From JAWKXU01 sp964468045 (GTDB taxonomy: Bacteria > Pseudomonadota > Alphaproteobacteria > Sphingomonadales > Sphingomonadaceae), in NCBI GenBank assembly GCA_964468045.1, contig CAYXTO010000010.1, positions 1 to 64,000 on the forward strand: 64,000 bases of DNA. The letters run 5' to 3'. Made by a program: the position numbers and the translations under genes. Positions 51,360 through 60,604 of this stretch are shown one piece after another. Position 1 is the stretch's first letter. Each line of letters starts with the position of its first letter. The notes beneath the pieces are model-generated. The model was not told the origin of the DNA. It worked only from the letters and a program-made list of their open reading frames with translations, and ran no database searches.

Positions 51360-52172
51360 ATGTCCTTCTACACCTCCCTTACCGGCCTGAAGAATTCTCA
51401 GACCGAACTCAGCGTCATCGCGCATAATATCGCAAACGCCGAAACCAACGGCTTCAAGAAAAGCACCGTCGCCTTCGCCGACGTCATCGCAAGTTCCAAT
51501 ACTTCGGACCCGCGCATGGCAGTCGGCGTCGGCTCCAGCGTGGAAAGCATCACCCAGAATTTCGGAGTGGGGCCGATCGAGCAGACCGGGTCCGCGCTCG
51601 ATATTGCGATCAATGGCAACGGGTTCTTCACCACGCAATCCTCGCTCACGGGCGAGACCTACTACACCCGCAATGGCAGCTTCACCATCGATCCGGCGGG
51701 CTACATCACGGATGGCAGTGAAAATCGCCTCCAGGGCTTCCCGGTCGATTCCAGCGGCACGCCCACATCGACCACTCCGGCCGATGTCCAGATTCCTGCC
51801 GTCAATGGTTCCGGCGCCGAATCCACCGGCGTGACCGTTGGCACCGACGGCAACATCGTGGCTTCCTATGCCGATGGTTCCACCACCATCGTGGCCAAGA
51901 TCGCTCTTGCGACTTTCACCACGCCAACCGGCCTGAAACAGGTGGGCTCGTCGAACTGGGAGGTCACCGGCATTTCCGGCGCAGCCCAATATGGCAATCC
52001 CAGCGAAGGCAATTATGGCAAGCTTCTGTCCGGCGCGCTTGAACGCTCCAATGTCGATATCGCGGAAGAGCTGGTGCGCCTGATCACCGCCCAGCGGAAC
52101 TTCCAGGCCAATGCCAAGGCGATCGACACGGCAACGCAGATCACGCAGACCGTGATCAACCTGCGGACCTGA
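51360..52172 (+). CDS. flgE: Short flagellar hook protein FlgE
   Basis: 270 residues, against about 400 in E. coli. The N-terminal SFYTSLTGLKNSQTELSVIA, then HNIANAETNGFKKS, is the hook/rod signature. The C-terminal LSGALERSNVDIAEELVRLI, then TAQRNFQANAKAI, is complete. The missing length is in the outer (D2-like) domain. It is the hook subunit by position between flgD and flgF. The ATG at 51360 has AAAGGAG upstream. Confidence 0.9.
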   Translation: MSFYTSLTGLKNSQTELSVIAHNIANAETNGFKKSTVAFADVIASSNTSDPRMAVGVGSSVESITQNFGVGPIEQTGSALDIAINGNGFFTTQSSLTGETYYTRNGSFTIDPAGYITDGSENRLQGFPVDSSGTPTSTTPADVQIPAVNGSGAESTGVTVGTDGNIVASYADGSTTIVAKIALATFTTPTGLKQVGSSNWEVTGISGAAQYGNPSEGNYGKLLSGALERSNVDIAEELVRLITAQRNFQANAKAIDTATQITQTVINLRT

Positions 52173-52177
52173 TCGTC

Positions 52178-52915
52178 ATGGACCGGCTGATCTATACCGC
52201 GGTTTCCGGCATGGCGGATTCGATGATCCGCCAGCATGCCATCGCCAGCAATCTGGCGAATGCGCAAACCATCGGTTTTCGCGCGGAAACCTTCGAGTCC
52301 GCTCCGGTGACGATCAAGGGCCAGGCGCTGGAAGCGCGGGCCATGGTCACGACCGGGGTGCTCGGCGCCGATATGTCATCCGGGGCCATTATCGAAACCG
52401 GCAATCCGCTGGATGTCGCGATCAATGGCGAGGCGCTGCTCACCGTCCAGGCAACGGACGGCACGGAGGCCTATACCCGCCGGGGCGACCTTTCGATTTC
52501 CGCAAGCGGCGCGCTCGTCAATGGCGATGGTCGCCCTGTGATGGGTTCGGGGGGGCCCATCACAGTTCCGCTGGATACCGAGGTTTCCATCGGGCCCGAT
52601 GGCAGCGTGCTCGTCAGGGAACGCGAAAATCCGGAGCTGCCGCCGCAAGTGGTCGACAAGCTCAAGCTGGTCAGCCCGCAAGGCAGCCCGGTCGCCAAAG
52701 GCATGGACGGATTGTTCCGGGTCCGGGAGGGCGGCGTCCTTCCCGTTGATGAAACCGCGCAGATTCAAGCCGGCGCGCTTGAACAGTCCAACGTCAATGC
52801 AACCAAAATTCTGGTCGAAATGGTCGAGGCCCAGCGCCTCTTCGACATGCGCACCAAGCTCATCTCCACCGCTCGAGAAATCGATGAAGGCGGTGCGAAC
52901 CTGATGCGTATCTGA
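52178..52915 (+). CDS. flgF: Flagellar rod protein FlgF
   Basis: 245 residues. It begins MDRLIYTAVSGMADSMIRQH, then ASNLANAQTIGFRAE, as in FlgF proximal rod proteins, and ends with ALEQSNVNATKILVEMVEAQ. It sits between flgE and flgG. Confidence 0.93.
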   Translation: MDRLIYTAVSGMADSMIRQHAIASNLANAQTIGFRAETFESAPVTIKGQALEARAMVTTGVLGADMSSGAIIETGNPLDVAINGEALLTVQATDGTEAYTRRGDLSISASGALVNGDGRPVMGSGGPITVPLDTEVSIGPDGSVLVRERENPELPPQVVDKLKLVSPQGSPVAKGMDGLFRVREGGVLPVDETAQIQAGALEQSNVNATKILVEMVEAQRLFDMRTKLISTAREIDEGGANLMRI

Positions 52916-52933
52916 TCCCAGGGAGACTGAACA

Positions 52934-53722
52934 ATGCCGAATTCCGCACTCCAAGTCGCCCGCACCGGGCTGGAAGCACAAGACACGCGGATGCGCGTGA
53001 TCGCGAACAACCTCGCCAACGTCGGCACCACCGCCTTCAAGCGGGACCGCGCCAATTTCGCCACGCTGGCCTATCAGAACCTGCGCGTGGCCGGGCAGCA
53101 GTCCAGCAGCGAGACCGATTATGCGACCGGCCTCAATCTCGGCACGGGCGTAGCGGTCCAGTCCACCAGCCGGATCGCGACCCAGGGCACGCTCAACAAC
53201 ACGGGCAACGCACTGGACCTGGCGCTCGACGGCGACGGCTATTTCCAGATCGAGATGCCCGGCGGCCAGACCGCCTATACCAGGGCCGGCAATTTCACGC
53301 GTTCGGCGGAAGGGGAGCTGGTAACGGTTCAGGGGTACAAGGTCATGCCCGGGATCACGGTTCCGGAAGACGCCACCGCCATCACCGTCGCGCCCGACGG
53401 CACGGTCTCGGCCACCACCGCCGCCGGCGGAGCGCCGACCGAGCTTGGCCAGATCCAGATTGCGTCCTTCGCCAATCCCGCCGGGCTGCAGGCCATGAGC
53501 GATAACTTCCTGCTCGAAACGGCTGCCAGCGGCGCCGCCCAGCTCGGTGCCGCCGGCGAGGCCGGACGCGGCAACATCCGCCAGGGCATGCTCGAGGCTT
53601 CCAACGTGAACGTGGTCGAAGAGCTGGTGGACATGATCGAATGCCAGCGCGCCTACGAAATCAACTCCAAGATGATTTCGGCGGTCGACGAAATGCTCCG
53701 CAACGCCAATCAGACGCTGTAA
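52934..53722 (+). CDS. flgG: Flagellar distal rod protein FlgG
   Basis: 262 residues, the usual FlgG length. The N-terminus is SALQVARTGLEAQDTRMRVI, then ANNLANVGTTAFKRDRANF, with the FlgG-specific insertion LAYQNLR. The C-terminus is QGMLEASNVNVVEELVDMIE. It forms the distal rod. flgH begins 5 bp later. Confidence 0.95.
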   Translation: MPNSALQVARTGLEAQDTRMRVIANNLANVGTTAFKRDRANFATLAYQNLRVAGQQSSSETDYATGLNLGTGVAVQSTSRIATQGTLNNTGNALDLALDGDGYFQIEMPGGQTAYTRAGNFTRSAEGELVTVQGYKVMPGITVPEDATAITVAPDGTVSATTAAGGAPTELGQIQIASFANPAGLQAMSDNFLLETAASGAAQLGAAGEAGRGNIRQGMLEASNVNVVEELVDMIECQRAYEINSKMISAVDEMLRNANQTL

Positions 53723-53727
53723 CCGCC

Positions 53728-54387
53728 ATGCACAAAGCCTTTCTCCCCGTAGCCATGCTGCTGGTCGGCACAGCCCCGGCTTTCGCGAAATCCAAGCGTT
53801 CGCCGGAATTCGCCGCCACTCTGCCGGTCGCGCCGGCCGCGCCCGCGACAGCGGACGGCAGCATCTTCAACGTAGCCAACGGTTACGCGCCCCTGCATCA
53901 GGGCAATCGCGCACGGGCCATCGGCGATCCGCTGACCATCGTGCTGGTGGAAAATACGGTCACTTCCAAGTCGGCCGGATCCAAGACAGACCGCGATGGC
54001 GGCTTCTCGATTACCCCCCCAACCGCCGGGCCGCTCGATTTTCTCAACCCCAATGCCCTTAAAGCTTCGGGACAATCGTCGTTCAAGGGACAGGGGAATG
54101 CAACGCAGACCAGCAGCCTGTCCGGCCAGCTCGGTGTCACCATTGCGGAAGTTCGCCCGAACGGAACAGCTCTCGTAAGAGGGGAAAAACGGTTGATGCT
54201 GAGCCAGGGTGAAGAATGGGTCCAGTTCTCCGGTATCGTGCGGCTTGCCGATATCGACGAGGACAGCCGCATCGTCTCCACTCGCGTGGCGGATGCGCGG
54301 ATCGTCTATTCCGGCAAGGGATCGATCCAGCGGGCCAGCCGCGAGGGTTGGCTCAGCCGCTTCTTCAACATGATCAGTCCGTTCTGA
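53728..54387 (+). CDS. flgH: Flagellar L-ring protein FlgH without lipobox cysteine
   Basis: 219 residues. The C-terminal FlgH core is clear: GNRARAIGDPLTIVLVENTV, LGVTIAEVRPNGTALVRGEK and GIVRLADIDEDSRIVSTRVA. The N-terminal signal peptide ends APAFA before KSK (cleavage near residue 20) and carries no lipobox. The whole protein has no cysteine, unlike E. coli FlgH, which is a lipoprotein. It should still be secreted; anchoring of the L ring in the outer membrane must be by other means. The ATG at 53728 is preferred; the frame upstream lies in flgG. Confidence 0.9.
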   Translation: MHKAFLPVAMLLVGTAPAFAKSKRSPEFAATLPVAPAAPATADGSIFNVANGYAPLHQGNRARAIGDPLTIVLVENTVTSKSAGSKTDRDGGFSITPPTAGPLDFLNPNALKASGQSSFKGQGNATQTSSLSGQLGVTIAEVRPNGTALVRGEKRLMLSQGEEWVQFSGIVRLADIDEDSRIVSTRVADARIVYSGKGSIQRASREGWLSRFFNMISPF

Positions 54388-54400
54388 TTGGGGTTCCGTT

Positions 54401-55501
54401 ATGTCTCGTATCCTTTCCATCCTGCTCGCAAGCTTCGCCCTCCTCGCGGGGGCTTTGCCTGCGCATGCCGAGCGCGTGCGCGATCTGGGCACATTCCAGG
54501 GCGTGAGGACCAACCAGCTGACCGGCTATGGCATCGTGGTCGGGCTTGAGGGGACCGGGGACGACAATCTGGAATATCTCACCCAGGCGATGCGCGGGGT
54601 TTCGGGCCGGATGGGGCTGCAATTGCCCCCCGGCGTCAGCCCCGGCCTCAAGAACGCGGCCGCGGTGATGATCACCGCCGAGCTGCCCGCCTTCGCGAAG
54701 CCCGGGCAGCGGATCGACGTCACCGTCTCCACCATCGGCAAGGCCAAGAGCGTTCGTGGCGGTGCCCTGATCCTGACCCCGCTCTATGGCGCGGACGGGC
54801 AGATCTACGCGATGGCCCAGGGCAATCTCGCCGTAGGCGGCCTGGGCATTTCCGGCCGCGACGGATCGAAGCTTTCCGTCAACGTTCCGACCGTGGGCCG
54901 GATCGCCGGCGGCGCCAGCGTCGAACGCGCGGTGGATACCGGTTTCGAGAACTCCGATGTCCTGCGCTGGAACCTGTTCGAAGCGGATTTCCTCACCGCC
55001 AGCCGGGTGCGCGACGCGATCAATGCCCGCTTTCCCGGAACCGCGACGATCGAGGACGGCGTTACCCTGGCCCTCAATCTGCCGTTCGGAACCGACATGC
55101 GCGGCAGCATGATGGCGCAGATCGAAATGATCGATGTGAAGCCGGCCGAAAGCCGCGCGAAGGTGATCGTCAACAGCCGTACCGGAACCGTGGTGATCAA
55201 CAGCGCGGTGCGCCTCGCACCGGCCGCGATCAGCCACGGCAAACTCGTGGTCCGCGTCGATGAAAGCCCCCGGGTGGTACAGCCCGCGCCGTTCAGCCAG
55301 GGCCGTACCGAAACCGAGCAGAGCAGCTCGATCAGCGTGGAGGAAGGCGGCGCCCATGTTGTCAACTTCCAGCCCGGCGCCTCGCTGGCCCAGCTGGTGG
55401 ACGCTCTCAACATGCTGGGCGTCACCCCGTCCGATCTCGTGGCGATCCTTGAATCGCTCAAGCAGGCGGGCGCTCTCAATGCTGAAATGGTGGTGATATG
55501 A
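54401..55501 (+). CDS. flgI: Flagellar P-ring protein FlgI
   Basis: 366 residues with a signal peptide (SILLASFALLAGALPAHAER). Conserved blocks include RVRDLGTFQGVRTNQLTGYG, the VVGLEGTGDD loop and the C-terminal LNMLGVTPSDLVAILESLKQ. It forms the periplasmic P ring. It overlaps flgJ by 4 bp. Confidence 0.96.
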   Translation: MSRILSILLASFALLAGALPAHAERVRDLGTFQGVRTNQLTGYGIVVGLEGTGDDNLEYLTQAMRGVSGRMGLQLPPGVSPGLKNAAAVMITAELPAFAKPGQRIDVTVSTIGKAKSVRGGALILTPLYGADGQIYAMAQGNLAVGGLGISGRDGSKLSVNVPTVGRIAGGASVERAVDTGFENSDVLRWNLFEADFLTASRVRDAINARFPGTATIEDGVTLALNLPFGTDMRGSMMAQIEMIDVKPAESRAKVIVNSRTGTVVINSAVRLAPAAISHGKLVVRVDESPRVVQPAPFSQGRTETEQSSSISVEEGGAHVVNFQPGASLAQLVDALNMLGVTPSDLVAILESLKQAGALNAEMVVI

Positions 55502-55785
55502 TCGCAATCACATCCTCACTCCCGCTCGCGCCGAAAAGCGACGACCGGCAGGCGCTGGCCCAGGCGGCCACGCGCTTCGAGGCAATCTTCGCGCGGCAGA
55601 TGCTGGCCTCGGCCCGCCAGGCGAGCTTCGGCGACAGCCTGTTCTCCAGCCAGGCCAATGGCACGTTCCGGCAGATGCTGGATGAACGCTTCGCCGACAT
55701 TCTGGCAAATGGCGGATCACTGGGGCTCGGCAAGATGATCGAGGCCCAGCTCGCGCGCCAGATGGACCTGGATAAGGAGGCCTGA
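55498..55785 (+). CDS. flgJ: Short FlgJ rod-scaffolding protein
   Basis: 95 residues, equivalent only to the N-terminal half of E. coli FlgJ (LAQAATRFEAIFARQMLASA, LFSSQANGTFRQMLDERFAD). The muramidase half is absent, as usual in alphaproteobacteria; a separate transglycosylase is encoded at 46751. It caps and helps assemble the rod. Confidence 0.9.
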   Translation: MIAITSSLPLAPKSDDRQALAQAATRFEAIFARQMLASARQASFGDSLFSSQANGTFRQMLDERFADILANGGSLGLGKMIEAQLARQMDLDKEA

Positions 55786-55788
55786 TCC

Positions 55789-57126
55789 ATGGCATCTGAT
55801 CTGCTCTCGATTGCGGCAAGCGGTGCGAAGACAGCCCGCACAGCGCTGGAGGTCACCTCGCAGAACATCGCCAACGCATCCAGCGAAGGCTATGTACGGC
55901 GTTCGGTCGAGCTGTCGGAAGTCGCTTCTCCGACCGCGATGGGGCAGATCGGCGATGTCTCGCTTTCCGGCGTCCGGCTGAACCGCGTCGTTCGCAATGC
56001 GGATGTTTTCCGTCTCGCCGAAGTGCGGCGGACGAGCAGCGATGTGAGCCGCGCGAACGCTGAGCTTTCCGGCCTCGAGAATATCGAGGCTTCGCTGGAA
56101 AACACCCAGGTCTATAGCGCGATCACCGGTTTCGAAGCCTCGCTCGAGGCGCTGGCATCGGATCCCACCAATCCTTCCTTGCGTTCGTCCGCGCTTGAAA
56201 ATGCGCGAACGCTGGCGCGCAGCTTCAATCTCGCGGCAGGTGCGCTCGATTCCGTCCGGGAAGGACTGCAGTTCGATGCCGCGGCGAGCGTCAACGACGT
56301 CAATGTCTATGCGGAGGAGCTCGCCCGGATCAATCTGCGCCTCGCCAGGGCCCAGAACGGCAGCTCCGACCAGTCATCCCTGCTCGATCAGCGCGACCTG
56401 ATGCTGCAGAAGCTGAGCGAACACGCCGACATTACGGTCACCATCGCCTCCAACTACACCGTCGAGATCCGCCTCGGTTCGGGGGGCGCGGTTCCGCTGG
56501 TCCAGGGCGGCAATGCCACGCAGCTGGCGAGCACGACCGCCGCCGATGGGACCTTATCCTTTTCCGTCGGAGGATCGCCGGTCACGCTCTCGGGCGGAGA
56601 CCTTGCCGGCACAGCGCAGGCGCTGGTACATGTGCGCGATACCCGCACTGCCCTGAACGGCGTCGCGGCCGAACTGATCACGACCGTCAACTCGATCCAG
56701 ACCGGCGGCACCGCGCTGGATGGTTCGGCCGGCCAGCCCATGTTCTCGGGCACCAGCGCCAGCGATATCGCGGTTACGCTCGCCAGCGCAGCGGGGATTG
56801 CCACCGCACCCGCCGGCGCGCCCGCGGGTTCACGCGATGCGACCAATCTCACCGCCTTGCGGACCGCGCTTTCCGCCAGTGATATCGCTGGCGATACCAA
56901 TAATCTGCTGTTCGATATCTCCAGCAAGGTTTCCGGACGGAGCACGACGCGCGATGCGCTGGTCACCATCGCCGCTTCGGCAAAGCTCGCGCTGTCGAGC
57001 CAGGCGGGCGTCGATCTCGATCAGGAAGCGGTCAATCTCGTTCGCTACCAGCAGGCTTTCCAGGCCTCGGGGCGAGCGATGCAGGTCGCTACCGAGCTCT
57101 TCGACACGATCCTGGGCATAGGGTGA
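55789..57126 (+). CDS. flgK: Hook-filament junction protein FlgK
   Basis: 445 residues. The N-terminal SIAASGAKTARTALEVTSQN, then IANASSEGYVRRSVELS, and the C-terminal VNLVRYQQAFQASGRAMQVA are the FlgK termini. It is the first hook-associated protein. flgL follows 6 bp later. Confidence 0.95.
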   Translation: MASDLLSIAASGAKTARTALEVTSQNIANASSEGYVRRSVELSEVASPTAMGQIGDVSLSGVRLNRVVRNADVFRLAEVRRTSSDVSRANAELSGLENIEASLENTQVYSAITGFEASLEALASDPTNPSLRSSALENARTLARSFNLAAGALDSVREGLQFDAAASVNDVNVYAEELARINLRLARAQNGSSDQSSLLDQRDLMLQKLSEHADITVTIASNYTVEIRLGSGGAVPLVQGGNATQLASTTAADGTLSFSVGGSPVTLSGGDLAGTAQALVHVRDTRTALNGVAAELITTVNSIQTGGTALDGSAGQPMFSGTSASDIAVTLASAAGIATAPAGAPAGSRDATNLTALRTALSASDIAGDTNNLLFDISSKVSGRSTTRDALVTIAASAKLALSSQAGVDLDQEAVNLVRYQQAFQASGRAMQVATELFDTILGIG

Positions 57127-57132
57127 CGCGAT

Positions 57133-58047
57133 ATGACGATCCTCTCCACCGGCGCTTTCTACGAACGCTCCACGCTGAGCATGAACACCCTGCGCAAGCA
57201 GGCCGAGCACCTGCAGACGCAGATCGGCACCGGCCAGCGCCTGACCCGCTCATCCGATGATCCGGTCGCCGCCGCGCGCCTGCGGGAACTGGCGCGCGCG
57301 GACACCCTCAGCGCCGCCAGCCTCAGCAATGCCAATCGTGCCAATGCCGACCTTGCCCTTGCCGACAACGCGCTGACCGAGATCTCGGACAATTTGATGC
57401 GCGCGCAGGAGCTTGCGTCCCAGGCCGCCAACGACACGCTGAGCGTTGCGCAACGCAAGGTGATCGGCGAGCAGCTGGCCACCATCAAGGCCAACCTGGT
57501 CGCCCTTGCCAATTCGCGCGACAGCACCGGCAATGCGCTGTTCGGCGGTGAGGTCGCCGGCAATGCCTACTCCACGGACGGCAGCGGCAACGCGGTCTAT
57601 ATCGGCACATCCAGCTCAAACGAGCTGCCGCTTGGCGACGGCCAGAGCGTGGTGCGCGGCGTGACCGGGCCGGAAGTGTTCAACTTCACCCACAATGGCA
57701 ATGCGACCGACCTGTTCGCGGTGATCGGCACTCTTGCCGCCGCGCTTTCGAGCGGCACCGGCGATCCGGCCGCCGCGGCGAACGAGGCGCTCGGCGCGAT
57801 GAGTACGGGCCTTGAAAAGGTCACCACCACCCAGACCGTGCTGGGCGCGCGGATGAATTGGGTCGATCTCAATATCGAACGCTATCAGCAGCAAGGCGAG
57901 GTGCGGGCCGATGAGCAATCGACCATCGGCAGCACCGACGTGTCCAGCGCGATTACCCAGCTCCAGCAAACGATGACGGTGCTGGAAGCCAGCCAGGCCA
58001 GCTTCGTGAAGCTCGCCAATCTTTCGCTTTTCAATCTGATTCAGTGA
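57133..58047 (+). CDS. flgL: Hook-filament junction protein FlgL
   Basis: 304 residues with flagellin-like termini (TILSTGAFYERSTLSMNTLR, KQAEHLQTQIGTGQRLTRSS; end ASQASFVKLANLSLFNLIQ). It links FlgK to the filament. motA starts 33 bp later. Confidence 0.94.
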   Translation: MTILSTGAFYERSTLSMNTLRKQAEHLQTQIGTGQRLTRSSDDPVAAARLRELARADTLSAASLSNANRANADLALADNALTEISDNLMRAQELASQAANDTLSVAQRKVIGEQLATIKANLVALANSRDSTGNALFGGEVAGNAYSTDGSGNAVYIGTSSSNELPLGDGQSVVRGVTGPEVFNFTHNGNATDLFAVIGTLAAALSSGTGDPAAAANEALGAMSTGLEKVTTTQTVLGARMNWVDLNIERYQQQGEVRADEQSTIGSTDVSSAITQLQQTMTVLEASQASFVKLANLSLFNLIQ

Positions 58048-58080
58048 AGCACGAAAACCTGACGGAAAGGGATTATTGAA

Positions 58081-58944
58081 ATGTTTGCTGCAATCGGGAT
58101 TATCGTCCTGATCATCATGGTTTTCGGTGGCTTTGCACTTACCGGCGGCGCGCTCGGGCCGGTGATGCATGCCCTTCCGCACGAGATGCTCATCATTGGC
58201 GGTGCTGCGATCGGCGCGCTGATCGCAGGCAATTCCATGCATGAGCTCAAGGCCATCGGCTCCGGCCTGGCCAAGGTCTTCAAGGGGCCCAAGCATACCA
58301 AGCAGGATCATATCGACGCGATCCTGCTCACCACCAAGCTGATGAAGATCCTGCGCAGCGAAGGGCCGGTCGCTCTGGAAAGCCATGTGCAGGACCCAAG
58401 CACCTCTCCCATCTTCGCGGAGTTTCCACGGCTGCTGGGCAACAAGCCGCTGATCTCGCTCATCTGCGACACGTTGACGCTGATCGTGGTGTCATCGGGC
58501 ACGCTCGAAACCCACGCCGTCGAGGAAGTGATGGACAACGCCATCAAGACCCATTTCCACGAGATGCACGAGCCCCAGCACGCCCTGCAAAGCCTGGCGG
58601 ACGCGCTGCCGGCGCTGGGCATCGTCGCCGCCGTGCTCGGCGTGGTGAAGACGATGGGATCGATCGACAAGCCGCCGGCGATCCTGGGCGGCATGATCGG
58701 CTCCGCTCTGGTCGGCACCTTCCTGGGCGTGCTGCTGGCCTACGGCATCGTCGGCCCGCTGGCCGGGCGGCTCAAGCAGGTCATCGAACAGGACGAGCAG
58801 GTCTTCCACGCCGTGAAGCAGGTGATCATCTCCTCGCTCTATGGCTGGCCGCAGCCGCTGGTGGTGGAATCCGCCCGTTCCGGCCTGGGCCATGCCTTCC
58901 GCCCCGGCCTGACCGAGCTTCTCGACAGCCTGCGGGGCCGCTGA
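58081..58944 (+). CDS. motA: Flagellar motor stator protein MotA
   Basis: 287 residues with four helices, the canonical MotA. The N-terminal helix is IIVLIIMVFGGFALTGG, with HEMLIIGGAAIGALIAGNSM. The cytoplasmic loop has LLTTKLMKILRSEGPVALES, and the later helices have ADALPALGIVAAVLGVVKTM and VGTFLGVLLAYGIVGPLAGR. It conducts protons with MotB and pushes on FliG. It is the first gene of motAB. Confidence 0.95.
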   Translation: MFAAIGIIVLIIMVFGGFALTGGALGPVMHALPHEMLIIGGAAIGALIAGNSMHELKAIGSGLAKVFKGPKHTKQDHIDAILLTTKLMKILRSEGPVALESHVQDPSTSPIFAEFPRLLGNKPLISLICDTLTLIVVSSGTLETHAVEEVMDNAIKTHFHEMHEPQHALQSLADALPALGIVAAVLGVVKTMGSIDKPPAILGGMIGSALVGTFLGVLLAYGIVGPLAGRLKQVIEQDEQVFHAVKQVIISSLYGWPQPLVVESARSGLGHAFRPGLTELLDSLRGR

Positions 58945-58945
58945 G

Positions 58946-59794
58946 ATGGCGAGCGCAGGCCCCAAGCGCGGACGGAACGAACCGCCGCCACCCGTGATCG
59001 TCAAGAAGGTGGTGCTGGCCCAGGGCGGCGGGCACCACGGCGGCGCCTGGAAAGTCGCCTATGCGGATTTCGTGACCGCGATGATGGCCTTCTTCCTGCT
59101 GCTCTGGCTGCTCGGCGCAACCGAGGAGAACCAGCGCAAGGGGCTGGCCGACTATTTCACGCCCACCCTCGTCAAGCTGCGCGAGCAGAGCGCGGGGTCC
59201 GACGGGATGCTGGGCGGCGATTCCATTGTATCGGCCGACAACTATCCCCACCGCATGGGGCAGACCGGGACGCGATCCATCACAATTCCGCGTGACGCCA
59301 GCGGTGGCCCAAAGGAAGGCGGGACCCGCCAAAAGACGATCGAAGCCATGCGCAAGCGCCTGGAGGAAAAGCTGGCCGCGTCAGAGAAGATGCAGCGCCT
59401 GATCCGCCAGGTGCGGTTGGTCAACACCACGGAAGGCATCCGGATCGACCTGGTGGACGATGCCGACTTCTCCATGTTCCAGCTCGGCACGACCGTGCTG
59501 ACCACGGAAGCGACCCAACTGCTGGACGCGATCGGCCACACCGTGGGGCCGGTCAACGGGGGATTGACCATCCGCGGCCACACCGACTCCCTGCCCTGGA
59601 AGAATGGCAGAACCGGAAACAACTGGGCGCTGTCCGCCGGCCGCGCGGAAGCGACCCGCCAGGCGCTGATGCGCGAAGGCATAGCCCAGTCCCGCTTCCT
59701 GCGGATCGAGGGCGTGGCCGACCGCGAATTGCTGGTGCAGGACGATCCCTCCGATCCGCGCAATCGCAGGATATCGATCCTGATGTCCAATTAG
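58946..59794 (+). CDS. motB: Flagellar motor stator protein MotB
   Basis: 282 residues. The single helix (about 40-57) carries the proton-binding Asp41 in YADFVTAMMAFFLLLWLL. A plug region follows. The C-terminal OmpA-like peptidoglycan-binding domain (about 185-282) has LTIRGHTDSLPWKNGRTGNN and WALSAGRAEATRQALM, as in MotB. It anchors the stator to the wall. It is 1 bp after motA and ends the flagellar locus. Confidence 0.95.
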   Translation: MASAGPKRGRNEPPPPVIVKKVVLAQGGGHHGGAWKVAYADFVTAMMAFFLLLWLLGATEENQRKGLADYFTPTLVKLREQSAGSDGMLGGDSIVSADNYPHRMGQTGTRSITIPRDASGGPKEGGTRQKTIEAMRKRLEEKLAASEKMQRLIRQVRLVNTTEGIRIDLVDDADFSMFQLGTTVLTTEATQLLDAIGHTVGPVNGGLTIRGHTDSLPWKNGRTGNNWALSAGRAEATRQALMREGIAQSRFLRIEGVADRELLVQDDPSDPRNRRISILMSN

Positions 59795-59795
59795 A

Positions 59796-59838
59796 GTGAT
59801 TTCGAAGCAAGCGGATCACTTGCTGACTCGGAAATCAC
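59796..59838. repeat. Palindromic repeat, copy A
   Basis: Two nested stems are seen: GTGATTTC-GA against TCGGAAATCAC outside, and AGCAAG against CTTGCT around a CGGATCA loop. It starts 1 bp after the motB stop and may end the motAB transcript. An inverted copy lies at 62094-62135 with about 80% identity over 65 bp, extending past the palindrome (to AACAGG). The pattern is that of a dispersed extragenic palindrome. Confidence 0.6.
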
Positions 59839-60100
59839 GGCGGAACAGGAAAATCCCGGGCTGCGGGAACGCAGTCGGGGGCATGCCGGCAGGCTTGGGG
59901 CTGCCGGTATGGGCTGGAGGGGGGTGGCGGAGCATGCTCCCGCCCTCCTCCAGCGTCCCACGCACTGCCACGCCGCATGCCGCCGGTCGAAGGCAGGGCG
60001 GCGCCCATCCATTCCGGAAGCGCCGCCAGGCCGGAATTGCGCGCGCGCCATCTGTGGACGTGCCGACCTTGCGGCGGCTGGCCGCGCGGCGCAGCCGCTC
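59839..60100. other. Gene-free stretch after motB
   Basis: About 260 bp of GC-rich DNA between the palindromic repeat and the MarR gene's stop. The open frames across it are low-complexity. Apart from GGAGGGGG/CCTCC-type small hairpins near 59927-59957 I see nothing. Confidence 0.5.
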
Positions 60101-60604
60101 TCAGCCCAGGTTCCTGCGCCCATCGGCCAGCAGATCCACGATTTCGGCGGCGACGCTGGTCATATAGGCTTCCATCGCCACGCATCCCTCGTCGGTCAGC
60201 TCGACAAGGCTGACCCGCCGGTCATGCTCCGAAGCGATCTTGCGCAACAGGCCCTGATCTTCCAGCATCGCGATATAGCGCAACGCGGTGGTCGCCGGCA
60301 CCATGGAAGCGACGCAAAGGCTGGAAACCGATACCTTCCGCCCCTGCCCGTGATTGATGTAGAGATCGAGCAATATGTCCCAGGCCGGCTCGCCGAACAA
60401 TTGCCTGGGAAAGTAATGGTCCCGGGTTCGGCGGACACGATAGTAAGTCGTGCTCAGGGCGGACAGGGTATCTTGCTGCCCCGATCCGTTCACCGAAATC
60501 ACATCTTCGACCAATTCCTGCCTGACCTTGTCGAACCAGCGCAGCAATTCATCCGACACCTGCCGCAGCTGGGCAAGCGAGGGTCGGGCCGCATGCGAAC
60601 TCAT
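60101..60604 (-). CDS. MarR family regulator, paralogue 1
   Basis: 167 residues with a winged helix. Core: LFGEPAWDILLDLYINHGQG, RKVSVSSLCVASMVPATTAL and RYIAMLEDQGLLRKIASEHD, then RRVSLVELTDEGCVAMEAYM. It is clearly related to the protein at 61188 along its whole length. No target gene is adjacent. The upstream DNA (60605-60800) is very AT-rich. The ligand is unknown. Confidence 0.88.
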   Translation of the reverse strand: MSSHAARPSLAQLRQVSDELLRWFDKVRQELVEDVISVNGSGQQDTLSALSTTYYRVRRTRDHYFPRQLFGEPAWDILLDLYINHGQGRKVSVSSLCVASMVPATTALRYIAMLEDQGLLRKIASEHDRRVSLVELTDEGCVAMEAYMTSVAAEIVDLLADGRRNLG

